Notes under the pieces: model-generated
Seen by the model: the letters and a program-made list of their open reading frames with translations, nothing else
The model's database searches: none
What the model was told of the DNA's origin: nothing
Source of the DNA: Dinoroseobacter sp034111085
GTDB taxonomy: Bacteria > Pseudomonadota > Alphaproteobacteria > Rhodobacterales > Rhodobacteraceae
Assembly (NCBI GenBank): GCA_034111085.1
Contig: JAWUXZ010000049.1
Coordinates: 1-18,579 of the forward strand
DNA: 18,579 bases
Direction of reading: 5' to 3'
Position numbers and translations under genes: made by a program
Shown: positions 1-8,023 of the stretch, piece by piece
Layout of the letters: every line of letters starts with the position of its first letter
Numbering within the stretch: the stretch's first letter is position 1

Positions 1-1
1 A

Positions 2-1525
2 CGGCTTTCGGTAATCGACAAGAAATTGAGGTATTATGGGATCCGACATGAGGGCGCGGCTGCATTTGCCGCCTCGGCTTACGGAAAACTGACAGGGAGA
101 CCTGCGGCCTGCTTGACCATCGCAGGGCCCGGGGCGACCAATCTGATGACTGGAATGTGGGACGCCAAAGTAGACCGCGCGCCGGTATTGGCCCTAACCG
201 GGCAAGTGCAGACGCAGGTTTTTGGACCGGGCGCGTTTCAAGACATTGACCTGAAATCGGCATTTCAGGCGGTCGCGCATTTCTCGCAACCTGTGCTGAG
301 CACATCAAACCACGCAGAACTGATGACGCTCGCCTGCAAGAACGCGATCGTTAATCAAGATGTGGCTCATTTGATTTTCCCTGATGATGTGCAGACCATG
401 CCATCTGACAAACCCGCTGGTGCGCCCACCGGGCGGATGGGCGGCACGCGTGTTGTTCCAGCAGACGATGACATTGAGGCGGCAGTGGCGCTATTGAATT
501 CAGCGAAACGGCCAATGATTGTGGTTGGACACGGGGCGTATGGTGCGCGCGATCAGATCATCGCGCTTGCCGAAAAGATCGGGGCACCTGTGGTCACGAC
601 CTTCAAGGCCAAAGGGTTGGTGCCTGATAGTCACCCGCTTGGCGCAGGTGTGCTTGGGCGCTCGGGCACCCCGATTGGAAGCTGGTTCATGAACGAGGCA
701 GATGTTCTGGTCGCCTTTGGGGCCAGTTTTTCAAACCACACCGGGATCGCGTTGAAGCAGAACATCATTCAGGTGGATTACGACCGAATGCAGCTTGGGA
801 AATTCCATCCGGTGAAGATACCCGTCTGGGGCGATATCGGCGCGTTTTGTGACGCGGCTGCTGACCGGATCAGATCAAACCCTGAAGCAGATGATCAGGT
901 AAGCGAAGTCGCTGACCGCTGGGCCATGTGGCGTGATGAAAAGCATCGCCGCCTAGCCGAGGAGCACGGAGAGGGCATTCACTCGTTCGCCATCTTTGAA
1001 GCACTTGGAAGGCTGGTGCCGGATGATACGATCTTTGCCGTCGACGTGGGCAACAATACCTATTCCTTCGGTCGCTATCTTGAAACCAAGGGCACACAGC
1101 GCGTTCTGATGTCAGGCTATCTCGGCTCTATCGGGTTTGGGTTCCCGGCGGGCATGGGCGCGTGGGCCGCAACGCAGGATTTGACAGCGTTCAAAGGGCG
1201 AAAGGTTGTATCAATCTCCGGGGACGGGGGCTTTGGTCAGTACCCGATGGATTTCACCACTGCGGTCAAATACGGCATGGATGTAACCCACATCCTTTTG
1301 CATAACGGCCAACTCGGCAAAATCTCCAAGGAACAACGCTCAGGCGAGTGGCCTGTGTGGGAGACCGACCTGCAAAACCCATCATTCGCGGCGTTCGCAA
1401 AGCTGTGTGGTGGACATGGGCAGAGGGTAACCAAGACCGAAGACATCGCGGGTGCAATTCAAAAAGCCCTCGATGTAGATGGTCCGGCATTGGTCGAGAT
1501 CATGACGGATGCAGAGTTGGTGTAG
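2..1525 (+). CDS. ThDP-dependent pyruvate oxidase/acetolactate synthase-type enzyme, 5' end cut by window
   Basis: The reading frame is open to the left edge (first full codon at base 2) and reads straight into a conserved ThDP-enzyme sequence, so the TTG at 26 is an internal Leu codon, not the start. About 507 codons are visible; roughly 40-50 N-terminal residues are probably missing. The PYR domain comes first, with the cofactor-activating Glu in IRHEGAAAF (visible residue 17) and a GPGATNL motif. A central nucleotide-binding domain follows, then the PP domain with GDGG at 1220-1231 and a HNG about 27 residues later, where most relatives have NN. Similarity is closest to the PoxB/YdaP pyruvate oxidase type, including the PVLALTGQV stretch. 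No C-terminal membrane-binding tail is obvious after ALVEIMTDAEL. The substrate is uncertain; 2-oxo acid decarboxylation or oxidation is inferred from the family. The stop lies 3 bases before the next gene, implying co-transcription. Confidence 0.85.
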   Translation, partial: RLSVIDKKLRYYGIRHEGAAAFAASAYGKLTGRPAACLTIAGPGATNLMTGMWDAKVDRAPVLALTGQVQTQVFGPGAFQDIDLKSAFQAVAHFSQPVLSTSNHAELMTLACKNAIVNQDVAHLIFPDDVQTMPSDKPAGAPTGRMGGTRVVPADDDIEAAVALLNSAKRPMIVVGHGAYGARDQIIALAEKIGAPVVTTFKAKGLVPDSHPLGAGVLGRSGTPIGSWFMNEADVLVAFGASFSNHTGIALKQNIIQVDYDRMQLGKFHPVKIPVWGDIGAFCDAAADRIRSNPEADDQVSEVADRWAMWRDEKHRRLAEEHGEGIHSFAIFEALGRLVPDDTIFAVDVGNNTYSFGRYLETKGTQRVLMSGYLGSIGFGFPAGMGAWAATQDLTAFKGRKVVSISGDGGFGQYPMDFTTAVKYGMDVTHILLHNGQLGKISKEQRSGEWPVWETDLQNPSFAAFAKLCGGHGQRVTKTEDIAGAIQKALDVDGPALVEIMTDAELV

Positions 1526-1528
1526 CAA

Positions 1529-2173
1529 GTGACAGCCGCCCTAACATTGCTTATCATTCTCGCGGTGTCGCTGATCGTTGTTCGCATCGGTGCCACCGCA
1601 TTACGGCTAACGGGTATGCCGCTGGACGCTGCACGGTTTCAGAGCATCTCGGCGTTAACCGGGACGGGCTTCACCACGAAAGAGGCTGAAACGACCATGC
1701 ACCACCCGTTGCGGCGGCGCGTGCTGATTGGATTGATGTTTGCGGGCCATCTTGGGGTCGTGTCGCTGGCTTCTGCTGTCATCCTTGCCGTATCGACGGC
1801 CCAAGACGGCAACGTGCCGTGGACGATCCTTTACATGGTGCTTGCAGTGATTGTGATTTGCGCAGTCGCAATGAGTGACGCGTTAGATAAAGTTCTCTGC
1901 GGTGTGATTTCTGCAGTGTTGAAACGGCTCGGATGGTTTGATGGCGGACAACATCTCGTCGTCACGGAACTGCCCGATGGCACGCAGATCGCAGAACACG
2001 TCTCACAGCATAACTGTAGCGTTGATGCGCCGGTCCTAGGGTTAATGGTCTTGCGGATGAATGACGAGCCACCCAGTTCAGGGACTTTGCGCCTGAGTGC
2101 AGGTGACAGGGTTCTGTGCTTTGGAACCCCGGCTGCACATCTCGCTTTAAATGAATTGACTGCACCAAGATGA
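1529..2173 (+). CDS. small membrane protein with C-terminal TrkA_C (RCK_C)-like domain
   Basis: This is a 214-residue protein starting at GTG 1529, three bases after the preceding stop. Three hydrophobic segments are visible at about residues 4-24, 65-88 and 97-117. Between the first two lies RFQSISALTGTGFTT (37-50), which resembles the pore-lining TTGF signature of Trk/Ktr potassium transporters, although only one such element is present. Residues about 140-212 (QHLVVTELPDGTQIAEH to DRVLCFGT) look like the TrkA_C/RCK_C ligand-binding fold that regulates ion channels and antiporters. Topology would place this domain in the cytoplasm. A role in ligand-gated ion handling is inferred only from the domain; I cannot name an exact family. 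The stop overlaps the next ATG as ATGA, so translation is probably coupled. Confidence 0.75.
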   Translation: MTAALTLLIILAVSLIVVRIGATALRLTGMPLDAARFQSISALTGTGFTTKEAETTMHHPLRRRVLIGLMFAGHLGVVSLASAVILAVSTAQDGNVPWTILYMVLAVIVICAVAMSDALDKVLCGVISAVLKRLGWFDGGQHLVVTELPDGTQIAEHVSQHNCSVDAPVLGLMVLRMNDEPPSSGTLRLSAGDRVLCFGTPAAHLALNELTAPR

Positions 2174-2919
2174 CAGGCTCGAGGCAGCTTTTCCCATCGG
2201 CCGCGGCCCTGCCGACGGTGACAACCGACCAGATGATCGAAGTTGATCGGCGGATGATTGAGGACCTTGGCATCACTCTATTCCAAATGATGGAAAATGC
2301 CGGTCTGCAACTTGCCAATGTCGCGCGCGATCTGTTCCTGAGCGGTGATGTGGCGGACAAACGTATCGCCGTGCTTGCTGGAATGGGCGGCAACGGGGGC
2401 GGCGCGATTGTGGCTGCACGTAGGTTGGTAAGTTGGGGGGCCACCTGTGATATCGGGCTGAGCCGTACGCAAAGCGATCTGTCCGAGGTCCCGTTGGCTC
2501 AGTTCGAAATCCTGAAAAAGATATCGAGCGTCGGCCTTATTGAGCCGCAGGCTGTCACCTCAAACTACGACCTGATCATTGATGGATTGATTGGATACAG
2601 CCTTAGGGGCGCACCTCGGGGCAGGGTCGCTGAGTTCATCTTGGCTGCCAACGCGGCAGACGCACCAATTCTGTCCTTGGACGTCCCATCAGGCTTTGAT
2701 GGAACCATAGGAGAGGCCCGAACACCGTGTATGCGCGCGGATGCAACCATGACGCTGGTGCTGCCAAAGTTCGGGATGCTGGGTAGGGACCGCTCGAGAT
2801 ATGTCGGTAGGTTGTTATGTGCAGATATCAGTTGTCCGAAACTGGTCTTCGCTGATTTCGGTTTAGAGCCCGCCTACGTGGCACCGTTTTCCAAGGGACC
2901 GGTTGTTGAGCTGACCTAA
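2170..2919 (+). CDS. nnrE: stand-alone NAD(P)H-hydrate epimerase domain protein (YjeF N-terminal type)
   Basis: The 249-residue product matches the YjeF N-terminal (NnrE/AIBP) Rossmann-like domain. This domain interconverts the R and S epimers of hydrated NAD(P)H so that a dehydratase can repair them. Visible motifs are an N-terminal helix with FQMMENAG (38-45), the glycine loop GMGGNGGGAIVAARRL (71-86), LIIDGLIG (135-142) with the acidic residue D138, and LSLDVPSGFDG (169-178). The loop differs from the usual NNGGDG form: the Asp is replaced by Gly. No ADP/ATP-dependent dehydratase domain follows, unlike the fused bacterial NnrED proteins. It overlaps the upstream membrane-protein gene by four bases. 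The fold assignment is firm, but epimerase activity is less sure because of the altered loop. The mature role could be a paralogue with a different ligand. Confidence 0.82.
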   Translation: MTGSRQLFPSAAALPTVTTDQMIEVDRRMIEDLGITLFQMMENAGLQLANVARDLFLSGDVADKRIAVLAGMGGNGGGAIVAARRLVSWGATCDIGLSRTQSDLSEVPLAQFEILKKISSVGLIEPQAVTSNYDLIIDGLIGYSLRGAPRGRVAEFILAANAADAPILSLDVPSGFDGTIGEARTPCMRADATMTLVLPKFGMLGRDRSRYVGRLLCADISCPKLVFADFGLEPAYVAPFSKGPVVELT

Positions 2920-3003
2920 AAAAACATTCATAAACTCGCGGTTCGGTATCCTCGCCAATACAGTAGGTGACGTTCTCGATGTTATGATCCCACAGCGGCT
3001 TTT
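2920..3003. other. convergent intergenic gap, no clear terminator
   Basis: These 84 bases separate the ends of two convergent operons. I looked for a stem-loop followed by a T-run on either strand and found none. A short A-run directly after the nnrE stop is not preceded by a hairpin. Termination here may be Rho-dependent. Confidence 0.4.
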
Positions 3004-4311
3004 CTAGTTCAGAATCGCGAGGCTTAAGATTGGAAAGCGGATCAACACGATCAGCACCAGCAGCATCACAAATGCAAACGGCAGGGCGCCCATGAACACA
3101 TCCTTTAGGGTAATACTGTCATCGTTCAGCGTAGATTTGATCACAAAACATGAGATGCCCAGTGGCGGCGTTAGCAGGCCAATCTCGGCACCAACAACGG
3201 TGATGATACCGAACCAGATCAGCGACAGCTCCATCGCCTCGATCAGCGGCAAGAACAGCGGCACCACAATCAAGATGATCGACGCGGTGTCGAGAAGTGT
3301 GCCCAGAAACAACATCAGCAGCACATATAGCACCATGATCATCAGAAATGTCGACTCGTTGCCCGCCAGAATATCTTCCAGCTGATTAGGCAGGCCCGCC
3401 ATGCCAAGCATGCGGCTGTAGATCGACGCGGCGGTGATAAGAAACAAGATTGCAGCGGTGATATGGCCTGTCTCCAGCAGGGCTTCCCAGAAGCCGCGCA
3501 AAGACATCGAGCGGCGCACAAGTGCTATGGCGAGGGCGACGAGCGCGCCAGTTGCCCCGGCCTCAACCGCCGTTAACCAGCCCGTGTAGATGCCGCCCAA
3601 AACCACCGTGATCAGGCCAAGTGTGGGAAAGGTCTTGGAGGCGACTTCGCGCGGGCTCATCCATTCGTAATCGTCCGAGGCGCGTCCCCCGACGAAGTTC
3701 GGCGTGAAGCGGCCCATGAACCAGATCGCAGCGATATATGCGACTGCCAGCATGATGCCGGGGACGACGCCTGCAAGGAACATGTCGCCCACGGACTGTT
3801 CGGCCACGAATGAGTAGATGATCAGCATCGCCGAGGGCGGAATGATCATGCCGAGCACCGAGCTGCCTGCCACGACGCCCACAGCAAAGCGCGGGTTGTA
3901 TTTTTGGGCAATCATCTGCGGAACAGAGACCTTGGTGAACACGCTCGCCGATGCGATGGACGAGCCTGTGACTGCCGCGAACACCGCGTTGGCCCCCACG
4001 GTTGCCATGCCGATGCCGCCTTTGACCTTGCGAAAGCGCAGGGTCATGACCTCGTAGATATCCTTGCCCAACCCCGCTTTTGAGACGATTAACCCCATGA
4101 AGGTAAACAGCGGGATTGTAGCGAATGAATACTCCATCGCGCTGTCGCCCACGGCCACTTTCAGCAGGTTCAGCGCCAAGGTGAAGTTGTCGCGCATCAA
4201 CCAGATCGAGACGAACGACACCATGCCAAGTGCTATGGGAATATAGACGCCAGAATATATCAGAAATATGATGGCGATGACCGACAGAAGGCCGATTTCA
4301 ATGGGGGTCAT
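3004..4311 (-). CDS. dctM: TRAP transporter large permease (DctM family)
   Basis: A 435-residue, highly hydrophobic protein of normal DctM length, with about 11-12 predicted membrane helices. It matches the large, substrate-translocating subunit of tripartite ATP-independent periplasmic transporters, which use an ion gradient. Hallmarks are AAVTGSSIASASVFTKVSVP with the following NPRFAVGVVAGSSVLGMIIPPS, and the C-terminal GAEIGLLTPPLGISCFV repeat-like element. It is the last gene of the leftward operon, and its ATG overlaps the dctQ stop (ATGA at 4308-4311), so the two membrane subunits are translationally coupled. Which solute it carries cannot be read from this subunit; the neighbouring matAB genes suggest malonate or a related carboxylate. 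Confidence 0.95.
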   Translation of the reverse strand: MTPIEIGLLSVIAIIFLIYSGVYIPIALGMVSFVSIWLMRDNFTLALNLLKVAVGDSAMEYSFATIPLFTFMGLIVSKAGLGKDIYEVMTLRFRKVKGGIGMATVGANAVFAAVTGSSIASASVFTKVSVPQMIAQKYNPRFAVGVVAGSSVLGMIIPPSAMLIIYSFVAEQSVGDMFLAGVVPGIMLAVAYIAAIWFMGRFTPNFVGGRASDDYEWMSPREVASKTFPTLGLITVVLGGIYTGWLTAVEAGATGALVALAIALVRRSMSLRGFWEALLETGHITAAILFLITAASIYSRMLGMAGLPNQLEDILAGNESTFLMIMVLYVLLMLFLGTLLDTASIILIVVPLFLPLIEAMELSLIWFGIITVVGAEIGLLTPPLGISCFVIKSTLNDDSITLKDVFMGALPFAFVMLLVLIVLIRFPILSLAILN

Positions 4312-4859
4312 GGGGCGGGCTCGTCATGTTCGGGGATGCGGATCAACTGCGGCTTGTCTTGCGCGCTGATCACTTTGAGGACGAAGATCACACTGCAAAG
4401 TGCCGAGCTTGAGGCAATCGCCAGCTTGATCGGCCACCACGGGGCGGTGAAAATACCCGGCACGCCGAAATAATCTTGCGTGTGCCACATCTTAATGAAT
4501 TCGGGGAACATGATGTAGGCGATCAGCCCCATGAAAATCGCCGACAGGGCATTGATGATCCGGCGCATGCTTGCGGCCACATTGGGGCGGCGATTGTGGA
4601 TTACGTTCAGGAACCCGTCCGAGCGCGTCAGCCGGTCCACGCGCACTACGTCGGGCAGTTGCAGAAACACAATCAGCACCACTGAGAATTGAACAACCTC
4701 GTATGTGCCGCGGAACGGTGCGTGAAACACGCCGCGCGCCACAACGTCGAAGTTAACGATGGTGACAAGCGCCAGAACGATCAACGTTCCAGCCACATTG
4801 GCAGCCATCGCAACCGCGTTGGTGAATTTGGAGAGGCCCGTTAGGACTGTTTGAAACAT
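4308..4859 (-). CDS. dctQ: TRAP transporter small permease (DctQ family)
   Basis: A 183-residue protein with four predicted membrane helices at about residues 18-40, 54-72, 102-122 and 141-164, the standard DctQ layout. The segment around FDVVARGVFHAPFRGTYEVV (37-56) carries the family pattern of Arg and Gly-Thr-Tyr-Glu after helix 1. A strong GGGGGAGG Shine-Dalgarno stretch lies just upstream of the ATG at 4859. The gene follows dctP by 29 bases and overlaps dctM by four. The protein pairs with DctM in the inner membrane and helps dock the periplasmic receptor. The C-terminal tail is short and polar, ending in Glu/Pro residues, and probably faces the cytoplasm. Confidence 0.93.
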   Translation of the reverse strand: MFQTVLTGLSKFTNAVAMAANVAGTLIVLALVTIVNFDVVARGVFHAPFRGTYEVVQFSVVLIVFLQLPDVVRVDRLTRSDGFLNVIHNRRPNVAASMRRIINALSAIFMGLIAYIMFPEFIKMWHTQDYFGVPGIFTAPWWPIKLAIASSSALCSVIFVLKVISAQDKPQLIRIPEHDEPAP

Positions 4860-4888
4860 CTTGCGGGCCTCCCCCTTAGTTTTCCGGC

Positions 4889-5971
4889 TTACTCTTGGGT
4901 CCAGTCACGAACACCGACATAGCCAGCGGCTTCCAGCTTGCCCAAGTAGGCAGCCAACATTCCTGTGCCATCTTCGCCAGCCGCATTCAGCGTGGCGGCC
5001 CATTCTTGAGCGATGTTCGGCATGGCGGCGGCCCATGCGGCGCGGTCCTCGGCAGAAACCTCGACAATGGTGCCACCGGTTTCCACATAAGTTGCTTCAG
5101 ACGCCGCAGCGCGGTCCATGGCAATGCCCGCTACATGGTCACGGTAGTCAATCGCAACAGCGCGCAGAACGTCTTGGACCTCTTCGGGAAGTGCGTCCCA
5201 ATAGTCTTGGTTCACGGTGATGGTCTTAGAGTTCACCGCCCCCAGATCCGCGCGCAGCATATACGGTGCCACTTCGGAAATCTTGAAGGTCGCAGCCGCT
5301 TCAGGCCACAGCATGCCCGCATCTACCAGACCGGTTTGCAGCATGTTGTAGAAGTCGGTCAGACCGCCGCGCACGCCTGCTGCCCCGTCGATACCCTCAA
5401 GGTAGCGCAAGTTCATACCTGCACCGGCAACCTTCTTGCCCTCCAGATCAGACAGACCGCTGACCTCGGTGGTCGAGAACACCTGATAGCTGTCGAGCAC
5501 GACGCCTGTGGCCAGATAAACTTGGTTCTGGGCGGCAAATTCATTCTGCATTGCTGGGAATTCGCGGGCAATTTCGTCCACGGCCTGTGCGACGGCGCGA
5601 GCATCAGTGGCCACGAACGGGGTTACAGCGGCCAGACCTTGGCTGGGCAGTTTGGACGAATGGAAAATCGTAGTGACGATGCCGATATCGCCCAGACCCA
5701 ACTCGATACCTTCCAACACGCCGCGCGGCTTCACGATCGAGCCGCCGTAGTTTTCTTGCCAATCCATTGCGTAATTGCCGGTCTCGGCGAGGCGGCGGTC
5801 AACCTCTGGAATGAAGAAGGCGGTAAATTCACGTACCCAGAGCGCGCGTGCGGGATAGCCGTCGATGACGACTGCCGAGATACGCTCTTGAGCGATGGCG
5901 GCGGGGACAGCAACGAGTGCCGATCCAGCCATTAGCGCGCTCAGCGCCAGTGCTTTGGTCCAATGTTTCAT
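4889..5971 (-). CDS. dctP: TRAP transporter periplasmic solute receptor (DctP family)
   Basis: A 360-residue protein with a typical Sec signal peptide: KHWTK, a hydrophobic core, then AVPAAIA before Gln28, a good signal peptidase I site. The mature part is a DctP-type binding protein. The region GKKVAGAGMNLRYLEG (178-193) contains Arg189, at the place where DctP proteins bind the ligand carboxylate, followed by the helix LTDFYNMLQTGLVDAGM. Start choice is supported by a GGGAGG site upstream of ATG 5971. It begins 42 bases after the osmC-like gene, so it is probably transcribed from the promoter region near 8030 along with the enzymes. In rhizobia a TRAP importer beside matAB has been linked to malonate uptake; extending that to this receptor is inference. 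Confidence 0.93.
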   Translation of the reverse strand: MKHWTKALALSALMAGSALVAVPAAIAQERISAVVIDGYPARALWVREFTAFFIPEVDRRLAETGNYAMDWQENYGGSIVKPRGVLEGIELGLGDIGIVTTIFHSSKLPSQGLAAVTPFVATDARAVAQAVDEIAREFPAMQNEFAAQNQVYLATGVVLDSYQVFSTTEVSGLSDLEGKKVAGAGMNLRYLEGIDGAAGVRGGLTDFYNMLQTGLVDAGMLWPEAAATFKISEVAPYMLRADLGAVNSKTITVNQDYWDALPEEVQDVLRAVAIDYRDHVAGIAMDRAAASEATYVETGGTIVEVSAEDRAAWAAAMPNIAQEWAATLNAAGEDGTGMLAAYLGKLEAAGYVGVRDWTQE

Positions 5972-6013
5972 ATCTTTCCTCCCTGAAAGTGTGAAATTAA
6001 ATACGGGGTGGGG

Positions 6014-6472
6014 CTAGTCTTTGTGCCAGCTCACCTGAAGTTTCGTGCCTCCCGCGATGAACAGTTTAGAAAGCGGGCAATATTTGTTGGTCTGCTCGGC
6101 CACACGGTCCAGATCAGCCTGACTGGCAGAACCACTGGCTGTGACGCGCAGCTCGATCGCCTCAAACGGGACATTGATCTCCTCAGTCAGTGTCACGCCG
6201 CGCCGATCAAAATCGCATGTCGCATCGATGCTCAGATGGCCAATATCGATACCCAGCGTCGAGGCGCATTTATGGCCGATCACGTTTGTGCACCCGATCA
6301 AGGCTGCAAGGGCCGTATCCGTGGGTGTTGGCCCTGCGTTTGTGCCACCCCGCGCTGTCGGCTCGTCGACGGCAAAGACCAGATCGCGGATCGCTATGTC
6401 GGCGCGCGCATGGGACGGGCACTCGGCCTTGGCGCGCAGCTTGACGGTGGTTTTCATACGAACTTCGGCCAT
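6014..6472 (-). CDS. OsmC-family protein (thiol peroxidase-like fold)
   Basis: The reading frame is open further upstream, but the extra 59 residues overlap the preceding gene and look like out-of-frame translation. The ATG at 6472 (MAEVRMKTTV) lies 7 bases after the nitroreductase stop, with GAGGA just in front of it. The 152-residue product has the two conserved OsmC cysteines, C61 in LIGCTNVIG and C132 in NKYCPLSK, plus the GGTNAGPTP loop (42-50). OsmC/Ohr proteins reduce organic hydroperoxides through this cysteine pair, but many members in catabolic operons have unproven roles. Here it sits between a flavin nitroreductase and a TRAP transporter, so it may protect against reactive intermediates. 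A second Met at 6457 is a possible alternative start. Confidence 0.88.
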   Translation of the reverse strand: MAEVRMKTTVKLRAKAECPSHARADIAIRDLVFAVDEPTARGGTNAGPTPTDTALAALIGCTNVIGHKCASTLGIDIGHLSIDATCDFDRRGVTLTEEINVPFEAIELRVTASGSASQADLDRVAEQTNKYCPLSKLFIAGGTKLQVSWHKD

Positions 6473-6479
6473 CACATCC

Positions 6480-7145
6480 TCATGCGTAGGTGCACACTTG
6501 CTCGAAAGCAAAGCGTGGCAGTTTCTGGAAAAGTGCAGCCTCATCGGCGTAGCCAAGGTTGCATAAGAAGTTTGAGCGCAGATTGGTGTCTGCGAAGAAC
6601 TCCTGGTCCACGATCTCGTTGGAAAAACCCGACATCGCGCCGACATCAAGGCCGACAGCGCGGGCTGCGATCATAAAATACGCGCCCTGCAAGGTGCCAT
6701 TGCGAAAGGCGGTGTCCTCGCAATGCTTGGTTTTGCCCTCAAAGAAATGTCTGCGGTCTTCGTGCGGGAATAAGAACGGCAATTGGGTCCAGAAATCGAG
6801 ATCATGTGCGATGATTGCCGTGACCGGCGCGCCCATCATCTTGGCCACATTGGCGGGTTTAAGCGACTTTGCCAGACGCTCCTTGCCAGCATCGCTGGTC
6901 ACAAACACGATGCGCGCTGGGCAGGTGTTCATGCTGGTTGGACCCGCCATGGTGATCTCAACGATCTCGCGCAGCAGCGCGTCAGGCACGGGCTTGTCTT
7001 GCCATGCATAATGCGAGCGCGCGTCGGTTAAGATCAGATCAAGCTGGTCCTTGGCGAGCCTATCAATCCGACCTCGCAGGGCGCGCACATCGTCTTGGGC
7101 CTTGGCGCGGACGGCTGCTAACGCTTCTCCGGTTGGCGCGCTCAT
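6480..7145 (-). CDS. nitroreductase-family flavoprotein, RutE-like (possible malonic semialdehyde reductase)
   Basis: The 221-residue product aligns by eye along its length with RutE. Shared stretches are TDARSHYAWQDKPV, AGPTSMNTCPARIVF, the block around HEDRRHFFEGKT, TAFRNGTLQGAY, GLDVGAMSGF and SNFLCNLGY. RutE is assigned as an FMN-dependent NAD(P)H reductase that removes toxic malonic semialdehyde during pyrimidine breakdown. No other rut gene is visible here. Its place upstream of a TRAP transporter and opposite matAB suggests that malonic semialdehyde, or a similar oxo acid, may arise in this pathway; that is inference. The N-terminus is about 20 residues longer than E. coli RutE and looks helical and charged. 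The ATG overlaps the stop of the FAH-family gene (ATGA at 7142-7145). Confidence 0.85.
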   Translation of the reverse strand: MSAPTGEALAAVRAKAQDDVRALRGRIDRLAKDQLDLILTDARSHYAWQDKPVPDALLREIVEITMAGPTSMNTCPARIVFVTSDAGKERLAKSLKPANVAKMMGAPVTAIIAHDLDFWTQLPFLFPHEDRRHFFEGKTKHCEDTAFRNGTLQGAYFMIAARAVGLDVGAMSGFSNEIVDQEFFADTNLRSNFLCNLGYADEAALFQKLPRFAFEQVCTYA

Positions 7146-8023
7146 TGTGCTGCAACCTTGGCCGAAAAATCCTTCTCATCCACAATCGGTGACGCGCAGA
7201 TGCCGATGCCTTCAACTTCTGCCTCGACCGTTTCGCCGGGGCGCAACCAGCGCGGCGGGATTTTGGCATGCCCGACACCGGGGGGCGTGCCCATGGCGAT
7301 GTAGTCGCCGGGCTCAAGCGTGGTGTAGACCGAAATCAGCGAGATCGTTTTGGCAACCGACCACATCATGTCTTTGGTGTTAGAGCTTTGCAGGATCTCG
7401 TCGCCAACGCGGCTTTCAATTTTCAGGCCAGTAGCACCCGCTGGCAACTCGTCGGGCGTGACCGAGATAGGGCCAATTGCACCGGTGTTGTCGAAGTTCT
7501 TGCCGGGCGTCCACTGGTGGGTCTTGCGCTGGTAGTCGCGCACCGAGCCGTCATTCAGAACCGTGTAGGCGAAGACATGATCGAGCGCGTCGGCCTCAGA
7601 TATATGGCGCCCGCCTTTGCCAACGATCACCATCAACTCGACCTCATAGTCGAGCTTTTCGGACACTGTCGGGCGCACCATTGGTTGTCCTGCGGCCATG
7701 ATGGAGTTCTTGCCGCGCATAAACAGGGCGGGGTATTCGGGGATATCATAGCCGCCTTCTTTGATGTGGTCGATATAGTTCAAACCCAGACAGATGATGG
7801 TTCCGGGCTTGGCGACGGGCAGGGCGGGCGTGATCGAGGTGACCGCAACAGTCGGTGCGGTAGCAATAGCCGCTTGCAGCGAGTCGCCGAGGCCCGGATT
7901 GGCGATCAGACCCATCAGGTCGCTGCCGACATTCGGGCTCAGATCGCTTAGATTAACAGCGTTTGCACCGTTTACCGAGAAGACCGCCGTACCGCCTGTC
8001 GTTTCCCCCACCAGATATTTCAT
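7142..8023 (-). CDS. fumarylacetoacetate hydrolase (FAH)-family enzyme
   Basis: The frame is open to 8239, but the upstream part covers the intergenic region and the divergent YciI gene. ATG 8023 (MKYLVGE) has AAGGA at good spacing and matches the usual FAH-family N-terminus, giving 293 residues. An ATG at 8032 is possible but lacks a spaced ribosome site. Visible features are CLGLNYIDHIKEGG (78-91), the metal-binding pair in DYEVEL (E127, E129) and the Asp in NDGSVRD (D158), followed by FDNTGAIGP and AMGTPPGVG. The family includes acylpyruvate hydrolases, oxaloacetate decarboxylases and 2-keto-acid hydratases or isomerases that use Mg2+ or Mn2+. The exact reaction cannot be read by eye. As first gene of the operon it is a likely core enzyme, perhaps releasing a carboxylate that feeds matAB. 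Confidence 0.9.
   Translation of the reverse strand: MKYLVGETTGGTAVFSVNGANAVNLSDLSPNVGSDLMGLIANPGLGDSLQAAIATAPTVAVTSITPALPVAKPGTIICLGLNYIDHIKEGGYDIPEYPALFMRGKNSIMAAGQPMVRPTVSEKLDYEVELMVIVGKGGRHISEADALDHVFAYTVLNDGSVRDYQRKTHQWTPGKNFDNTGAIGPISVTPDELPAGATGLKIESRVGDEILQSSNTKDMMWSVAKTISLISVYTTLEPGDYIAMGTPPGVGHAKIPPRWLRPGETVEAEVEGIGICASPIVDEKDFSAKVAAQ

Noticed and set aside
26..28. TTG as the start of the ThDP enzyme
   Set aside because: The frame stays open to base 2 and the family has about 50 more N-terminal residues, so this is an internal Leu codon of a truncated gene.
4895..5935. Long 346-codon open frame on the plus strand opposite dctP
   Set aside because: It lies fully antisense to a clear signal-peptide-bearing TRAP receptor and its translation has no recognisable domain; it is a GC-rich shadow frame.
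6473..6649. N-terminal extension of the OsmC-like gene
   Set aside because: It overlaps the end of the nitroreductase gene and does not resemble OsmC; ATG 6472 is preceded by GAGGA.
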